This document shows positions 10,461-20,675 of a stretch of 64,000 nucleotides of DNA, in pieces (the stretch's first letter is position 1; each line of letters begins with the position of its first letter). Both the position numbers and the translations under genes were made by a program. The stretch is from Plantago major (taxonomy: Eukaryota; Streptophyta; Magnoliopsida; Lamiales; Plantaginaceae). The stretch spans positions 54,606,677-54,670,676 of the forward strand of contig CM048839.1 in NCBI GenBank assembly GCA_026545765.1, written 5' to 3'. A model generated the notes under the pieces. The model made no database searches. It had not been told where the DNA came from and saw only the letters and a program-made list of their open reading frames with translations.

Positions 10461-11747
10461 TGATGAGGCGTTTTTAGGACACCTCATCAGGTTCTTTTTA
10501 CCTTGTTTTTACTAACTTTTGGCTTAGTTTTTCCTTTATTTGTATATATTTTATATTTTGTTTGTGTTTCTTTTGTTTCCACCTTGATTCCAGGTTTAAG
10601 GTACTTTTCATGAAGAAAAGGAGTCAAAATGTTGGATTTGGATGCACTATCTCGGAGATCACAAGCTCCAAGACTCCAAATAGGTGCCACGAAGGTTCCT
10701 GGAATGCCAAACGGGTCAAGGATGGACAAATTAGGCAAAGATCGAACCCAAAGGAAGCGGGGCGATCGCCCCATGCTCTGGACGCAGCCACAGAGGGCTG
10801 CATTCCAGAGCCTGATCGGGCGATTGCCCACCTCCGAACTACCAGATTCTGGCATTACTTTTCTCAGTTTTTGGCGTTTTAAACTCAAAATATTTGTAAT
10901 TCAAACATCAGTTTTACATTTTCACAACATTGTTTAGGAGTTGTTGAGAGGTCTAGGGTTCCAAGAATCATCCTTCTGATTGAAGTTGGAGTTTTGGTTA
11001 ACCATTTAGTTGAAGAATTCTTCCCGTAAACACTCTGTTTCCACCATTGTTATCCATTGGAGATACGTAATTCAAAGTCATTTGGTAATTATGTATCGTT
11101 TCCCTTTGTTTATATTCTTTTGTATGTTTATGCTTATCTTTATCATATCTCTTTCCTGTGACAACATGAGTATGAGTAGCTAAACAACACCCATGGGTTG
11201 GTGGTGAAATCTTGAGCATGCTAGTATAGGTCTTTGGATGAAAACTGTTCTTTGACTAATTGATTACTTGCACGTCGTTTGATTAGTTCAAAGCCTTAGC
11301 AGTTGTTTTGTCATACCCAAAATCCACAAGAGGAATTCGCACCCTCAAGGTGAACAACGATTTACGCTCAACGCTTTCGACTACAAACGTCGACTAGTAG
11401 AATTGACGACTCTACTACGTTGATTAAACGTTTTGACTTTCAAAACGTCGAGTAATCCATTTGCATCCTTTTACTAGCTAGCTCTTGATGAAATCACCAT
11501 CCCATGTCTCCTTTAATTGTTGACAATCTCGTGTTTGTTGTTTACCAAACTTTGTGATTTGCAAAAGAAAAGAATTGGAAGTCGTAAGATGCAATTCTAG
11601 ACAAACCACTTCTTTAAAACATCGACAAGCCTAGTTAAGTCCTTCGAGAACGACACTCGGGGCAACTTATCAATTTACTACGTGTTTTCTAGTGATCCTT
11701 GATATTGCTCTTAGCTAAACAAATTAAGGACTTGATTTGGCGCATCA
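10461..11747 (+). repeat. T 3' LTR (1,287 bp)
   Basis: Starts TGATGAGGCG and ends GCGCATCA, followed by the TSD CCTGA. It lacks the solo-LTR insert found in the 5' copy. It contains a 14-base perfect palindrome at 10759-10772 (GGGGCGATCGCCCC) and the stem-loop at 10775-10811. I could not find a convincing TATA box. Confidence 0.93.
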
Positions 11748-11752
11748 CCTGA

Positions 11753-12430
11753 CTTTTTAGGAACCACGTGTATCGGACTCACCCAATTATTACTTACGAT
11801 AGGGTAGATCAGCCCGTTATTCAGAAGTTTGTGGATCTCCTTCTTCACCACTTCCATTACTACTGGATTTTGCCTCCTCTGAGGTTGTCTCACCGGCTTT
11901 GCTCCTTCCTCTAGTGTAATAGTATGCATGTACCTTACAGGGCTAATCCCCTTGATGTCGGTTATATCCCATCCTATTGCTTCCTTATACTTCTTTAAAA
12001 CCTCTACTAACTTCACTTCTTGATCCTTAGTTAAAGATGAAGATAAAATGACAGGAAAGAACTCGTCGTCAGATAAGAAAACGCACTTGCGGTCTGCAGG
12101 TAGCTGTTTGAGTTCAGGTTTCGACCTTAGCACCTCCTCTAATCCAATGGCTGGCGGATCTTCCTTCTCCTGATTTTCCATTGTATCCACTGAATACAGT
12201 TGCTCCATCCTCTCAAAGTACTCTGTTTCAAAATCTTCCTCTATAAGATCTTGCATCATATATCCAAACTTGACTTCATCTCCCAGATGGAAATCATCTG
12301 CGCTTACCCAGTATCCTCTCTCGATTCTCTTTCCTTCCTTTAGGAGTTCACCTTTAGAATTGAAATGCTTCTTCATCCCTTCCACGATCAATGAATAAGT
12401 CTTCTCTCCCGTGTCGACTATGGCTTCCAT
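11753..12430 (-). pseudogene. G1 pol: protease C-terminus to start of RT
   Basis: The minus-strand frame contains the linker before RT (SLTKDQEVKLVEVLKKYKEA, GWDITDIKGISPVRYMHTI) and the beginning of the RT domain (KPVRQPQRRQNPVVMEVVKK, LLNNGLIYPI, NNWVSPIHVVPKKSG). These are standard for Athila-type pol. The frame is cut after PKKSG by insertion of T; residues read beyond that come from the T LTR. The rest of RT resumes at 2926 and runs leftward. The upstream frame is closed by a stop at 12431, so protease and RT are no longer joined. Confidence 0.88.
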
Positions 12431-12585
12431 CTAATGTAGGGCTGGTTGTCCAATAAGTGTTTTAACCTCATCACGCTTCCTTCCATATCCATCACAAGGA
12501 AGTCTAGCCTCGACCTTATGCCTCCGATCTCCACATGCAAACCTCTGATTTTCCCAGCACATTTCTTTGTTGAATTGTTGGCCAG

Positions 12586-13014
12586 CTAGATGCTAGTTCC
12601 ACATGGTTCTATTTCGTCTTCAATCCCTAGCTCCCTTTCTTTAGCTAATGACAAAAGATTTACGCTGGCTCCAAGGTCTATCATGTAATTCACCTTTTTC
12701 CCCTTCACTCCAATCGTCATGTTGAATTGTCCCGAATCTCCTACACCTTTTCTCATGATATCCGATCCTTCTCTCCATGCCACTCCAACATAGGCCTTCT
12801 TCCGGTTAAAGAATTTCCTTATAGCTGCCATATAATCAGATGGGTATAAAGTAAGCAGGTCTGGTATCGGTGTTGGAAATGATTGACCCTCTAAGTTTCC
12901 TTTAGCCTTTTCCTTTGCAGCCTTCTTGACATCATTTGTGAGCCTTCCTGGATAAGGTAAATCTTTTAGACGAACTGTAAGCCCATCTTCCTCTTGGATG
13001 TATCCCTTATCCAT
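12586..13014 (-). pseudogene. G1 aspartic protease region
   Basis: The frame ends with VNYMIDLGASVNLLSLAKER, the retropepsin active-site region in its Athila form (D-L-G-A-S-V-N-L). Upstream are the charged linker residues usual between gag and protease (LPYPGRLTNDVKKAAKEKAK). After about 430 bases the frame stops before the end of the domain, and the part up to 12430 is in other frames. The enzyme would cut the Gag-Pol precursor. It is inactive here because the C-terminal half is detached. Confidence 0.82.
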
Positions 13015-13075
13015 CAGGTTGTCATCATATCTTCCTCTCCGAGATGCTATCTTGTCTTCTCTCCCCTTCTCTTGG

Positions 13076-13078
<3 letters not shown>

Positions 13079-13148
<70 letters not shown>
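13079..13148. repeat. (TC)35 microsatellite in G1
   Basis: An uninterrupted TC dinucleotide run of about 70 bases at the gag-protease boundary of G1. On the G1 coding strand it is (GA)n, which would read as alternating Arg-Glu. Confidence 0.95.
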
Positions 13149-13152
<4 letters not shown>

Positions 13153-13264
13153 CTATATCCACTATCTTCGCATCCTTCTTCGTTCTTGCTCTTTCTTAAC
13201 TTCTAGGAATAGAATTCGGGGTTGTTATCCCGCTCCTAGTAGTGATAGCCCCAATGCTCTCTAC

Positions 13265-14338
13265 TTACTGCTCCTTAACTTTTTCCACCTTTTCATCCAA
13301 CTTCCTAAATGCATACTTCATTTCCATTAAATCGTCTTTGAATGCATTGACTTCATCACTTAATCTTTCTATTGCTTCCTCAGTCGACGTGACGTTTTCT
13401 GTGAACAGCTTCACCAGGTAGTGTGTTTCCTCGCTTCCTTTCGCCAGTTCCTCCAGCACTACCTTTCCTCTCTGGTTATGATGTTCCTTGAGGGTTTTGA
13501 TCTCCTCTTCCAACCCCTTTTTAGCAGTTATGACGCTGTAGACTACTTGTTCGCTGCTGATTTTGGAAACTTCATCCTTCCTTTCAATGCTAAGCTCAAC
13601 AGGTTTTCCTTCTGGTACTTCTTGGCTTACCTCCTTTGATATGCTTCTTTTGTCCAAGTACTCAGTAGTTCCTACACTCTGTCCCATGGCCCATTGCGCT
13701 TCTTCCTGAATTGCAGCTACTATCCTTACTTCTTCCATGGCCTCCATCTTGTTGCACTTTCTTAGTAGAGCTCGCCATAAATGATCCCTTCAGAGCTACG
13801 TCTATAAGGTCTCTAAACTGCTCTCTAACTCCTAAGTAGAAATACTCACAGAGAGCTGTCGCGAAGTAAACTGATGTTGGGGGCAGTTGTATTGCATCTC
13901 CTCAATCCTTTCCCTTGCATCATGAAAAGATTCCTTCTGTTTCTGAGTGAAAGTGGATATCATTCTCCTTTCTCTCATAACCCGTGCAAGCCCCATAAAC
14001 CTTTACAAGAACACACTCCTCAGCTCTTCTCATTCACTGACCTCTTCTTTAATTGAATCCATCCATGTTTTTGCTGCTCCCTCTAGTCTTTTGATGAAGA
14101 ACTAGAATTTCAACTCACCATCAGTTAACCCCTTCGTCGGAAACTGCTCGACAATAGACTCGAATGCATACATGAACTTGCATTCATTTTCTCCTACTCT
14201 TCCTCCGAACTTTGGTAATGCGCAAATCAGAGTTAGATCAAACCCGTACTCCCTTACATGCAGCTAGATCTGAATTCCACTCCTTCTTGGTTTCGGCATA
14301 CTGATCTCTCTTATAGTTCTTTCGTCTTCTTGTTCCAT
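13265..14338 (-). pseudogene. G1 gag, broken
   Basis: The likely start is the ATG at 14336-14338 (minus), giving MEQEDERTIREISMPKPRR, close in layout to the start of Athila gag. Interrupted frames to about 13790 retain gag-core-like pieces (for example FFIKRLEGAAKTWMDS). The frame 13265-13747 is a Glu/Lys-rich, probably coiled-coil C-terminal part (MEAMEEVRIVAAIQEEAQ, VNAFKDDLMEMKYAF). Several frameshifts separate the pieces. The PBS lies 80 bases upstream of the start. Confidence 0.7.
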
Positions 14339-14418
14339 CTTGAGTTTTCCTGTGAAAGAAAAGTAGTTACTACTCGAAAATAACCAAATAAGTTCTACGC
14401 ATGCAATCTACTAATTAT

Positions 14419-14438
14419 TCCCCGGCAACGGCACTGAA
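14419..14438 (-). promoter_or_regulatory. G1 primer-binding site (Asp-tRNA type)
   Basis: On the minus strand this reads CAGTGCCGTTGCCGGGGA, a near match to the Asp-tRNA site TGGCGCCGTTGCCGGGGA. It directly follows the LTR end ..CCACATCA at 14442. Confidence 0.85.
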
Positions 14439-14441
14439 TTT

Positions 14442-15310
14442 TGATGTGGACTCAGAGATTTTATTTTTCGTTGTAAAATCTGTAATCTCTAAATACAATC
14501 AAAGATTAAATTTATAATTGCGAGAAGCTCACTAACACACAGTTTATAGTAGTAAGTTAACTCGAGATGTCGTTCCCTCGGGAATAACGCTCGATTGAAA
14601 TAGAATATTAAATGGTTGATTTTCAATATAAAGTAAATAACATATTTTTGGTATTTTTGAATAAGTAAAATAAACACGTAAGCAGAAAAGTAATTATAAT
14701 GAGAATTGACGAATTAAGAACTTATAGAGAAAACATGTAAGCGTTAACCTTCACTTTGATAAATGGTTTATATCAGGAAGAACAGATAGCGATAGTTACG
14801 GCTGAAGAGTCACACAAGTCACCATTGGCTAGCTCAACAACAAACCTCAGGCAAAACAACAACTTATAGACATAGCTGACATTTCCTAATCTAGTGCGAT
14901 GAATACTCATGTCTCGCGAAAACATAAACAAACAAAGCATCTTTCCTCAAACAACACATGTATGAACAACAATCTCATAACCAACATTGATGCTAAAACT
15001 ATTCCATCATATATAAACCAAGTAATCAAAGATCCCAGCTAACCCTTACACAGGTAAATTAGACTGACATAACTGAAAGTAACTAAACTGTAAACTGAAT
15101 TGAAATCATGTTTCAAACAACTAAACCATAAGAAGATGGCGAGTGTCGACCCTCAGATTCCCCTTATTCGACTCCTTCCCGATGATGATCGATCTTGATG
15201 AGCTCTTCGGAGGTCTTGAAGTCTTCTTGATTGCTTGCTGACGGCTAGGGTTTTGGGGTTTCACTTTCCCGAGGACTGGTTCTCTCTCAGGACAGCTGCT
15301 TTTGTGCTTC
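14442..15310 (-). repeat. G1 5' LTR (3' portion clear, far end unresolved)
   Basis: It matches in reverse the 3' two-thirds of the LTR at 52705-54095, including the segment with AGAGAGAACCAGTC (RC near 15275) and the end block with GATTGTATTTAGGGATTACA. The homology fades near 15310. The LTR may extend further toward 15727, where element A begins. Confidence 0.8.
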
Positions 15311-15727
15311 GGAACCCTAACGTTAGATGTAACAGATAAAAGACAAATTTAGTTCTTAGATGTATATTAAACTGCAAATTGACAAGTGTGAATATTTAAA
15401 GTTATTACAGACCGAGTAGTTTAGCAAGTAGTAGTCAAATCAAATCCTCTCCCAAACCTAGTCAAGAGAAGATAAGGAAACTAGGAAAGTAAAGAAGAAA
15501 AAGGCAAGATACTTCCCTCTCGGTGTTGTGCTTCCATGGAGTAATGCTTCATGAGGAAGATCCTCTGGGTGGTATGTAAAGTTGTGGTAGTACGTTACGT
15601 GAGTATTTCACTCCACCCCCCAGTTTACCTCATTCATTTCATTCCTCCTAGTTGGTACTTGATGTGCTCAAATTATTACTTCTAAACCAGTGTAATAAAG
15701 CAGTGTTGCAACTAGAAACAAGCTTAA
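15311..15727. other. Unassigned DNA between G1 LTR and element A
   Basis: No coding frame and no clear match to other parts of the window. It may be diverged LTR of G1 or pre-existing intergenic DNA. Its last five bases, CTTAA, are the left copy of the element A target duplication. Confidence 0.5.
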
Positions 15728-16996
15728 TATTAGGAATATCTGTTTAGATTTTGATCAGAAACCTAATGACTTATCTTAGCTCAGAAAGATGGTTAGTACT
15801 CTTGGTTCACTTGAACACTGTAAAAGAGGAAAATCACTAAGTATGATAGCCTAGCAAATCTTGTATAGGATGTTAGGTCTCTGAATGTAATTTTTATTTT
15901 CTTGAAGAAGACCAAGAAGAAGGCATCCAGCTGGAGAAGTTTAACTTTAAGTTTTGAAGACTGCACAAGATTGTTGAAGACAAAGGTTATCAGATACCTA
16001 TGTCCAGATATCTTGAAGAAACAAGTGTTTTTCAATGAACAAGTGTTGCAAAAGATATAAGAGAATACAAGGTTTCTGAACGAGGAAAAGTGCCCACAGA
16101 TATCTATACTCAGATACCTTGGATAAAACCTATGTTTCTGGGAAACAATGTTGTAACAAGTATCTGGAGATGAGAAGGTCTCTGGAAAGGGACATGCAAT
16201 GCTTCAGAAAGCATGCATAGTTCCGTTGGCACTACAGGACAAAAATAGTACAATGCAATAAATGCGCAGACAGAGACATCTGAACAAAAGAGGAAATCTC
16301 TGAAAAGAGACAACGTCTTCTGCAGTACTATTTTCAGATATCAATAGTTTGAATTTCATTAAGCCTAACGATTACTATTCAAACGGTATGATTTTCAACT
16401 ATAAATATCATCACTTAGAATGCTTGAAAGACACACACTGAACACCTTGACCTTACAGTGAAAATACCAAGCCTCTCTGATAATACAACTAGTGGTATCT
16501 TTCTCTCAAGCATATAAGCCTTCAGACTACTTAATCTCTAGCTTATAGTTGCGACTAAGCTCTTGAATTCTAAGTAGCACGAAAGTTCTAAGTGTCCTGA
16601 TCCTTAACAAGCATTGCTATCTGTGAAGGAGTTGAATCAAAAGATCAAGTATCTGAGATTCATTCTCTTGAACACTTATCATAAACTTGGGTCAGTAAAG
16701 AACAAGATACCATACATTAAAAAGTGTATTAAGTATACTTGATTCATAAGAGCTATCTGCATAACTGAATAAGTTATTAAAGAAGCTCACCTGACAAACT
16801 ACTTTAACCAACACCTTAATCGGCGTGGAGTACAGGAAGTACTTAGTTTTAGGAAACTAAGGAATAACTCCAAGGTTACTGAGCATAGGAAGTATTTAGT
16901 TTGGGAAACTAAGGAATAGCTCAAAGGTTTCCAAGTATAGGAAGTACTTGGTTGAGAAAGTCGGGGAATAACTCAGGGGCAACACTTGGTTGGGAA
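15728..16996 (+). repeat. A 5' LTR, 3' end deleted
   Basis: It matches the 3' LTR (46601-48237) up to the TTGGTTGGGAA block, then passes directly into gag sequence at about 17001. The last 360 bases of the LTR, the PBS, the leader and the first 150 or so gag codons are missing compared with element C. It has a TATA box at 16400-16407 (ACTATAAATATCATC). Confidence 0.92.
16400..16407 (+). promoter_or_regulatory. TATA box of the A 5' LTR
   Basis: TATAAATA in the context CAACTATAAATATCATC. The same box is present in the A 3' LTR at 47273-47280 and the C LTR at 58920-58927, and in reverse in the B LTRs. Confidence 0.75.
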
Positions 16997-17000
16997 TAGC

Positions 17001-18261
17001 TCAAATTCCAAAACTTTAAACAAGGTCCCATAGAGACTCTTGAAGAGCTAGATTTCCGGTTACAACACTCATGAGTGACATGGCTGCAGTTGGTGAAAGT
17101 AATAGATATACCCAACCAGAAAAAATTAAGACTATTGTGAGAAGTCTAAATCATAACTGGGAGCATACAAAGTTTTTCTACTTTAACCAAGGAATGCAAG
17201 ATATCACTCCAGTAGAACTTTTCTCTCACCTTGCCACAGTTGACTATGAGACAACTCAAAGAGAACAAACAACTGAAATGTTGCGGAATATTGCTCTAGT
17301 TGCTCAAGAAATTTCTGAAAAGAAGGAAGGCAAGGAGGTGACTGAGGAGAATGCTCTTGCAGTAAAGCAAATGAGACAATATGTCAGTCGAGAGATTGAG
17401 AGAAGAAAAGCCAAAGAGAAGCTGAAAAAGCATCTAGGCTCAAATTATCATCAGTACAAAAATATGCAACTGTCTAGCTCGCTGAACAAGCCGGCTCAGA
17501 AAGCATCTAGTACTGAGGAAGCAGAAATCGGAAACGATATCTGTTTCTATTGTCAGAAACCTGGTCATTTAAAAAAGGATTGCCCTGCCCTCAACAAGCT
17601 AAAGACAGGTGACAAGAAAGATAGAAGAAACTTCAACAGAGGTCAGAGAGCTCTGCTCACTGAAGAAAGAAAGGAGATACAAATCCAACTGGATGCTCTA
17701 GACATTGAGTCTGATTCTGAGGATGAAGACTCAGATGATTCCACACTGCCTTCTCCAGAGATGTGTGGTGTCTCTCATGAAGTGGTTGACTTTGGTCAAA
17801 AGAAGAAAGAAGTGTGTGGAGTGGCTGAAGAAATCTTTCCAGATATCTCCAACATTGAACCTTGTCTAATGGCTGATGAGGTAACACATACTTCTTGTTA
17901 TACTTATGAAAGTGATGAGGAAGGAATCAAAGATCTGGAACATCTCATAAGAGAACTTGACCTCTACGAAAGAGAATTTCTAATGGTCCGAGCTAGAGCC
18001 GAAACCCCTGAAGAAGAAAAGAATTCTCTCATAAAGGAAAATTCAAAATTACTCAAGATATCTGAGAAAAAGGATGCTGAAATTGCATTTCTCAAAGCTC
18101 AGATATCTGAGACAGAAAAGTCACAAAAGAAGCATTGGCCAAACTTCAAAAGAAATGTGAAGGTCTTCTTTCTGAAAATGAGGAACTCAAAAAGAAGTAA
18201 GTATCTTTCCAATCTTATGTCAAAGCTAGTGACAGATTTACTGAAGTACAATCCTATTTAA
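17001..18261 (+). pseudogene. A gag, N-terminus deleted, zinc knuckle intact
   Basis: The main frame (17071-18261, 396 residues) starts inside the gag domain. It shows IKTIVRSLNHNWEHTKFF, TPVELFSHLATVDYETTQRE, and a CCHC knuckle CFYCQKPGHLKKDC at about residues 154-167. After the knuckle come acidic and coiled-coil stretches. Codons before 17071 are in another frame (one base lost near 17060), and upstream gag is removed by the LTR-gag deletion. Near 18125 a one-base loss relative to B shifts the frame, and the last 45 or so residues before the stop are out of register. The protein would form the particle shell and package RNA. Gag in C (59881 onward) shows the missing N-terminus. Confidence 0.88.
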
Positions 18262-19073
18262 GAGATCCTTCAGAAAAGGGAGGACTTGGGCTGGATGTAC
18301 AAACAAACAGATCTACCACTCTGAATAAGAGTGATGAAAGAATATCATTTGTTAGTGCTCAGCAAGATGGTTCCCAAACAACCTATTGCATTGGTCAGAA
18401 AGCTAAGGCCGTTGACAAAGGAAAGGCAGTTGCGATTAAACCATTGTGGGAAAAACTAGTCCAAAAGAAAACTGTTAGGAATATTTCTGAAAAGAAACAT
18501 AACACTGAAAAGTGTAATCACCCACAGTGCTATGTCTCTCACAAAGGAAAAATTGCAGGAGCTGGTAAATTCTCCTATGTCAGATTTTCTGGAAAGAAAT
18601 TAGACTACCCAGAGACTAGCAAAGCTGCTGAGATGAGAACTCAGATAGAACCAGGTGCTCGAAATGGCATCGGCTATAAATCCATCGGGAAACAACTTGC
18701 TTGTGAGTATAAACAAGAGCAAGAACGATGGATAAAGGCTAGAATTGCTTATAGCAATTATCAGAAGTGGAAGAAAAGTCAAGCCACTGAAAATCTGAAT
18801 GCTAGGGCTAGAAGAAATCTGGCAAGGAAAGCTAAGTTTGCTAACAAGCAGACTCAGCAATCTGACAGGTATCTGAAAGCACCGCAAGGAGCACCAAGGA
18901 ACACACTAAGGAAGAAAATATTTCTCAATAACAATGTTACTAATCATTTACCTAGAATTCCTCCTTATGTTCCTGTTAAACAAAAGAATGTCCCTAAGAA
19001 ATTCATTCAGAAATTGATTCCTACACGAAGATTCTCTAGTCCAGAAGGTTCCATTGTTGGAATGAGAGCCTAA
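18262..19073 (+). pseudogene. A gag-protease linker region
   Basis: The frame 18444-19073 (209 residues) is basic and has no catalytic motif. It shows KHNTEKCNHPQCYVSHKGKI, KQLACEYKQEQERWIKARI, NARARRNLARKAKFANKQT and PPYVPVKQKNVPKKFIQKLI. The same region is found in B (39624-40091) and C (61575-62357), so it is a normal part of this family. It contains a CX4CX4H-like cluster (C-NHPQ-C-YVSHKG) that might bind zinc, which is inference only. It lies between gag and the protease and ends in a stop just before the protease frame. In an intact element it would be part of one Gag-Pol reading frame. Confidence 0.7.
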
Positions 19074-19091
19074 CTCCTTGTTCCCTGTTTT

Positions 19092-19454
19092 GTGCAGAAC
19101 ACTCTGAGGAAGAACTCGAAGTGGCATTTTGATAGGGGATGTGGGAAGAACATGACAGGAGACAAAGCAAATTTGATTAACTACAGAAAATGCAATAATG
19201 GACCAATTATCAGATTTGCTGGAGGAGATGAAAATCCAACCATAGGATTTGGCAATCTGAAGTTTGGAGCCCTTACAATCTCTGAGGTACTACATGTAAA
19301 GGGATTGAAATATAATCTCCTAAGCATGAGTCAATTAGTAGAGAAAGGGTACACTGTCAAGATCAAGTCAAAAATATGCAAAGTGATTGACAATGAGTCA
19401 AAGCAGACAGTCTTGGTTGCTAGGCGAAAAGGAAATCTTTATGTTGCTGATTAG
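19092..19454 (+). pseudogene. A aspartic protease, altered active site
   Basis: The frame reads KWHFDRGCGKNMTGDKANL where copia proteases have W-x-x-D-S-G-C-x-x-H-M-T-G. B and C keep DSGCGKHMT. The DSG to DRG change and H to N change should kill the enzyme. The rest of the domain is well kept: GFGNLKFGALTISEVLHVKG, LKYNLLSMSQLVEKGYTVK. A TAG at 19453 interrupts the frame just before the integrase region, where C reads Trp. The protease would release Gag, IN and RT from the precursor. Confidence 0.88.
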
Positions 19455-19481
19455 GCATCCGCCACAACTAAAGAATGTCTC

Positions 19482-20537
19482 ATGGTGAGTCAATCTGGCC
19501 ACACTGAAGAAAATTGGCTATGGCATAAAAGAATGAGTCACTTGAATTTCAAAACTCCGAACAAGCTAGCCAAGAAAGAATTGGTGGTTGTTTTACCCAA
19601 AATGGTATATAGAAAAGATGGTATTTACTCAGCTTGCCAAATGGGAAAACAATCCAAAACATCTTTAAAGTCTAAAACTAGACTCTCCAGTGAAAGGCCA
19701 CTACAAATGTTACATATGGATCTTTTTGAATCCTCTGTAACCAGCTATGCAGGAAAGAAATATGGTCTGGTTGTTGTTGATGATTACTCAAGATTCACTT
19801 GGGTTGTATTTCTCAAACAAAAATCTGATGCAAGGGTTGAAATACCCAACTTGCTGAATAAGCTTGAAGTCATGAAAAATGACATGGTATCTGTAATCAA
19901 AACAGACTATGGTACTGAGTTTGTGAACCAGTACATAAAAGAGTTTTGTACCTGCAAAGGTATACAACATCAATTATCTTCCGTAAGGACACGACAACAA
20001 AATGGTGTTGCTGAAAGGAAGAATAGGATCCTAAAAGAAGCAGCAAGAACAATGCTTGCTGACACTGAAATAAGTGAAATCTATTGGGTTGAAGCTGTTA
20101 ACACAGCCTGCTACACTCAAAATAGATGTTTGATTAACAAACACCATGACAAAACTCCTTATGAGCTTTTGATTGGTAGACCCCCTAGTATCAAACATCA
20201 AAGGGTGTTTGGTTGCAGATGTTTTGTTCTTAACAATGGAAAAGAATGCTTGAGAACATTTCAACCAAAAGTAGATGAAGGAGTATTTCTTGGTTATTCT
20301 CTGAATAGAAAAGCCTACAGAATCTACAACAAAAGAACGCAAAAGATTGAAGAATCTGTTCATGTAGTCTTCTACGAAGGAAACAAGAAAGTACCCTTGA
20401 ATAAAGAACTCTCAGATAGGTTCAAAGAGCTAATGATTAAAGATTCTGAAGAAGAATTCTCAAAAGGAAACAATTCTATCATTCACTTAGAGGATGAATC
20501 TGACGATGAAAGGCAACCATTGTTTAGTAACAACTAG
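19482..20537 (+). pseudogene. A integrase (pre-integrase zinc finger, DDE core)
   Basis: The frame begins with the GAG-pre-integrase/HHCC region: WLWHKRMSHLNFKTPNKLAK and GIYSACQMGK, in which the first Cys of the CxxC pair is Tyr (C keeps GICSACQ). The catalytic residues are visible: first D in LHMDLFES, second D in IKTDYGTEF, and E in QQNGVAERKNR. The C-terminal region has VFGCRCFVLNNGKE and EGVFLGYSLNRKAYRIYN. A TAG at 20535 truncates the linker to RT. The enzyme joins the cDNA to the genome, making 5-bp target duplications as seen for A itself. The loss of the zinc-binding Cys makes this copy doubtful. Confidence 0.92.
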
Positions 20538-20675
20538 ATGACTCTAAGACATGATGAAGAATTTCCTATGAGAATTCCATAAATTGAACAGGTCACTGAG
20601 AACCTTCATCAAGAAGAGGTTTCTGAGAATGAGATTGCTGAAAATCATATCCCAAACATCTCCAACACTGAAAAA

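Larger units (their letters stand above)
2927..11747 (+). mobile_element. T: Athila-like gypsy element lacking RT and integrase, complete with TSD CCTGA
   Basis: The ends are TGATGAGGCG at 2927 and GCGCATCA ending at 11747, flanked on both sides by CCTGA (2922-2926 and 11748-11752), a perfect 5-bp target duplication. Order: 5' LTR, PBS, gag, degenerate protease, long noncoding stretch, PPT, 3' LTR. The 5.0 kb between the LTRs holds no RT, RNase H or integrase similarity, so the element must have moved using proteins supplied in trans. It sits inside the RT of G1 on the opposite strand. Later insertions enlarged it: a solo LTR in the 5' LTR and a CACTA-like element in the 3' noncoding part. 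Confidence 0.92.
1242..15310 (-). mobile_element. G1: old Athila-like Ty3/gypsy element, minus strand, interrupted by element T
   Basis: Reading on the minus strand from about 15310 leftward the order is LTR end, Asp-type PBS, gag, protease, RT, RNase H, integrase zinc finger. The element is broken by insertion of T (2927-11747, flanked by CCTGA) inside RT, and its 3' part is cut by the copia LTR at 1241. The protein types and PBS fit the Athila branch of plant Ty3/gypsy elements. Every domain carries frameshifts or stops, so it is a dead copy. Its LTR belongs to the same family as the LTR at 52705-54095. The upstream limit of the LTR is not resolved. Confidence 0.85.

Noticed and set aside
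10487..10937. Overlapping frames of 100-130 residues in the T 3' LTR
   Set aside because: LTR sequence; not conserved as frames in the 5' LTR, and no protein motif.
12994..13330. Plus-strand frames rich in Ser-Leu
   Set aside because: Read-through of the TC microsatellite opposite the G1 coding strand.
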